From CAZLFQ01 sp964625465 (GTDB lineage: Bacteria > Pseudomonadota > Alphaproteobacteria > Rickettsiales > Midichloriaceae), in contig CAZVFD010000036.1 of the NCBI GenBank assembly GCA_964625465.1, forward strand, positions 1 through 14,634: 14,634 bases of DNA. Reading direction: 5' to 3'. Within the stretch, counting starts at the first letter, position 1. Each line of letters opens with the position of its first letter. The notes beneath the pieces are model-generated. The model did not search any database. It worked only from the letters and a program-made list of their open reading frames with translations, and was not told where the DNA came from. Both the position numbers and the translations under genes were made by a program. This document shows, one piece after another, positions 13,767 through 14,634 of the stretch.

Positions 13767-14634
13767 ATGAAAAAAATATCGCTTTTAAAAAATAGATTTT
13801 TGGGCTTTACGTTGGTTGAGACTGCTGCAGTGATAGTGATTTTATCAATTATGCTAACTAGTTTCCTCTTGGTTTTCTCTTCTAGCTCCAATGAAGTAGC
13901 TATTAATTCTACAACAGAAAAATTACAAAGAATTGACGCAGCTATAAATGCATATTTTAACCAAAAAGGATTTCTTCCTTGTGCAGCGAGTAAGAACGCT
14001 GCTTTATCAAGTGCTTCGTTTGGTGTAGCAACAAACTGTGCAACTGTAGGCTCTTCAGCTCCAGCTTACTTTGAATCAGGTGCAAGTGCAGATAGAATTA
14101 GGATAGGTGCGGTGCCTACACGAGAATTGAATATACCTGACGAATATGCTTTTGATGGGTGGAATAACAGAATTACGTATGTAGTAGCTGCTGATTTGGC
14201 GCAAAGTAGTGCTCTATATAATGCTCATACTTCAGCAACCACAGGTATGACAATAAGAGATGCGTCTACTAATGCTTTACATTCGTCTAGTCCAACGTTT
14301 GTTAGTTATGCCTTGATTTCTCATGGAAAAGACGGAGGAGGAGCTACTAACTATATTGGTGACCAAATTCCTGTTGCATGTTCTGGAACGAGAAATGATG
14401 GTGAAAATTGTAATAATGATTCGATATTTAGAGATCAATTTGTTGATTTTAATTCAGCGGCATATTTCGATGATCAAATTATATGGAGAACAAAATCTCA
14501 ACTAAATCTATATTCACTTAATCCGACTGCGGGTGTCACATCAGCTCCCGACGTAAAATATGGATTGTGGGTTTTTTCTACTAGTGGAGCGACCAATCAG
14601 CCTAAGTGGGTGACGGGTTGGGATCTAAGACAAG
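13767..14634 (+). CDS. Second prepilin-like protein, tandem paralog (3' end beyond window)
   Basis: Open from ATG 13767 to the window edge (289 residues, no stop). GAGG at 13758-13761 is 5 nt upstream and overlaps the TGA of the first pilin-like gene; only 7 nt separate the two. Leader MKKISLLKNRFLG, then FTLVETAAVIVILSIML: a canonical type IV prepilin site cut after Gly13, with Glu18 at +5. The head aligns with the upstream paralog over about 220 residues, near half identical by eye: LPCAAS, TNCATVG, RIRIGAVPT, DGWNNRITY (130-138), SHGKDG (185-190), and cysteines 72, 91, 205 and 215 in the same places. After about residue 250 the two diverge, with KYGLWVFSTSGATNQPKW here. It looks like a product of tandem duplication followed by a change of C-terminal module. 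Confidence 0.85.
   Translation, partial: MKKISLLKNRFLGFTLVETAAVIVILSIMLTSFLLVFSSSSNEVAINSTTEKLQRIDAAINAYFNQKGFLPCAASKNAALSSASFGVATNCATVGSSAPAYFESGASADRIRIGAVPTRELNIPDEYAFDGWNNRITYVVAADLAQSSALYNAHTSATTGMTIRDASTNALHSSSPTFVSYALISHGKDGGGATNYIGDQIPVACSGTRNDGENCNNDSIFRDQFVDFNSAAYFDDQIIWRTKSQLNLYSLNPTAGVTSAPDVKYGLWVFSTSGATNQPKWVTGWDLRQ

Noticed and set aside
14323..14505. Plus-strand open frame of 60 codons near the window end
   Set aside because: Out-of-frame reading inside the second pilin-like gene, which stays open to the edge with conserved motifs.

Overview
The window looks like chromosomal DNA of an AT-rich, LPS-bearing alphaproteobacterium, most likely a member of the Rickettsiales. This rests on three things: a Rickettsia-like citrate synthase, the adjacent petA-petB pair of a bc1 complex, and a type 2 ferredoxin-NADP reductase of the kind found in that order. 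Intergenic hairpin repeats framed by TGTCAT and ATCTAG, familiar from Rickettsia and Wolbachia, agree with this. The assignment is by recognition, not by a database search.

Layout, left to right. Minus strand 1-1774: a two-gene unit of an alpha/beta hydrolase and a ferredoxin-NADP reductase that runs off the window; the genes overlap by 14 nt. Plus strand 1939-4642: petA, petB and an AEC-family transporter packed head to tail, with cytochrome c1 (petC) missing from where it is usually found. 4643-4914: a spacer holding hairpin repeats. Minus strand 4915-6319: lpxB and sdhE, again overlapping by 14 nt. Plus strand 6396-10051: gltA, mreB and lptF; lptF carries a 10-N assembly gap and an apparent frameshift. 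Minus strand 10069-10656: an unrecognised charged helical protein. Plus strand 10722-12301: elbB, an exported intradiol-dioxygenase-like protein that seems to lack most metal ligands, and a small exported low-complexity protein, closed by a strong terminator. Plus strand 12452-14634 (end): two tandem paralogous prepilin-like proteins, the second cut by the window edge.

Functionally most of the window is core metabolism and envelope biology: respiration (Rieske protein, cytochrome b, SdhE), the TCA cycle (GltA), lipid A synthesis and LPS export (LpxB, LptF), and cell shape (MreB). The accessory end is the pilin pair. Both proteins have a class-III signal, a shared head with four conserved cysteines and a different C-terminal module. 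In the first protein the module resembles the jelly-roll tips of phage tail fibres, and the normally conserved Glu at +5 is Ala. Together this suggests surface or tip subunits of a pilus or pseudopilus, the most unusual system here. No tRNA, rRNA, CRISPR or insertion sequence was seen, and no gene-free stretch exceeds about 270 bases.
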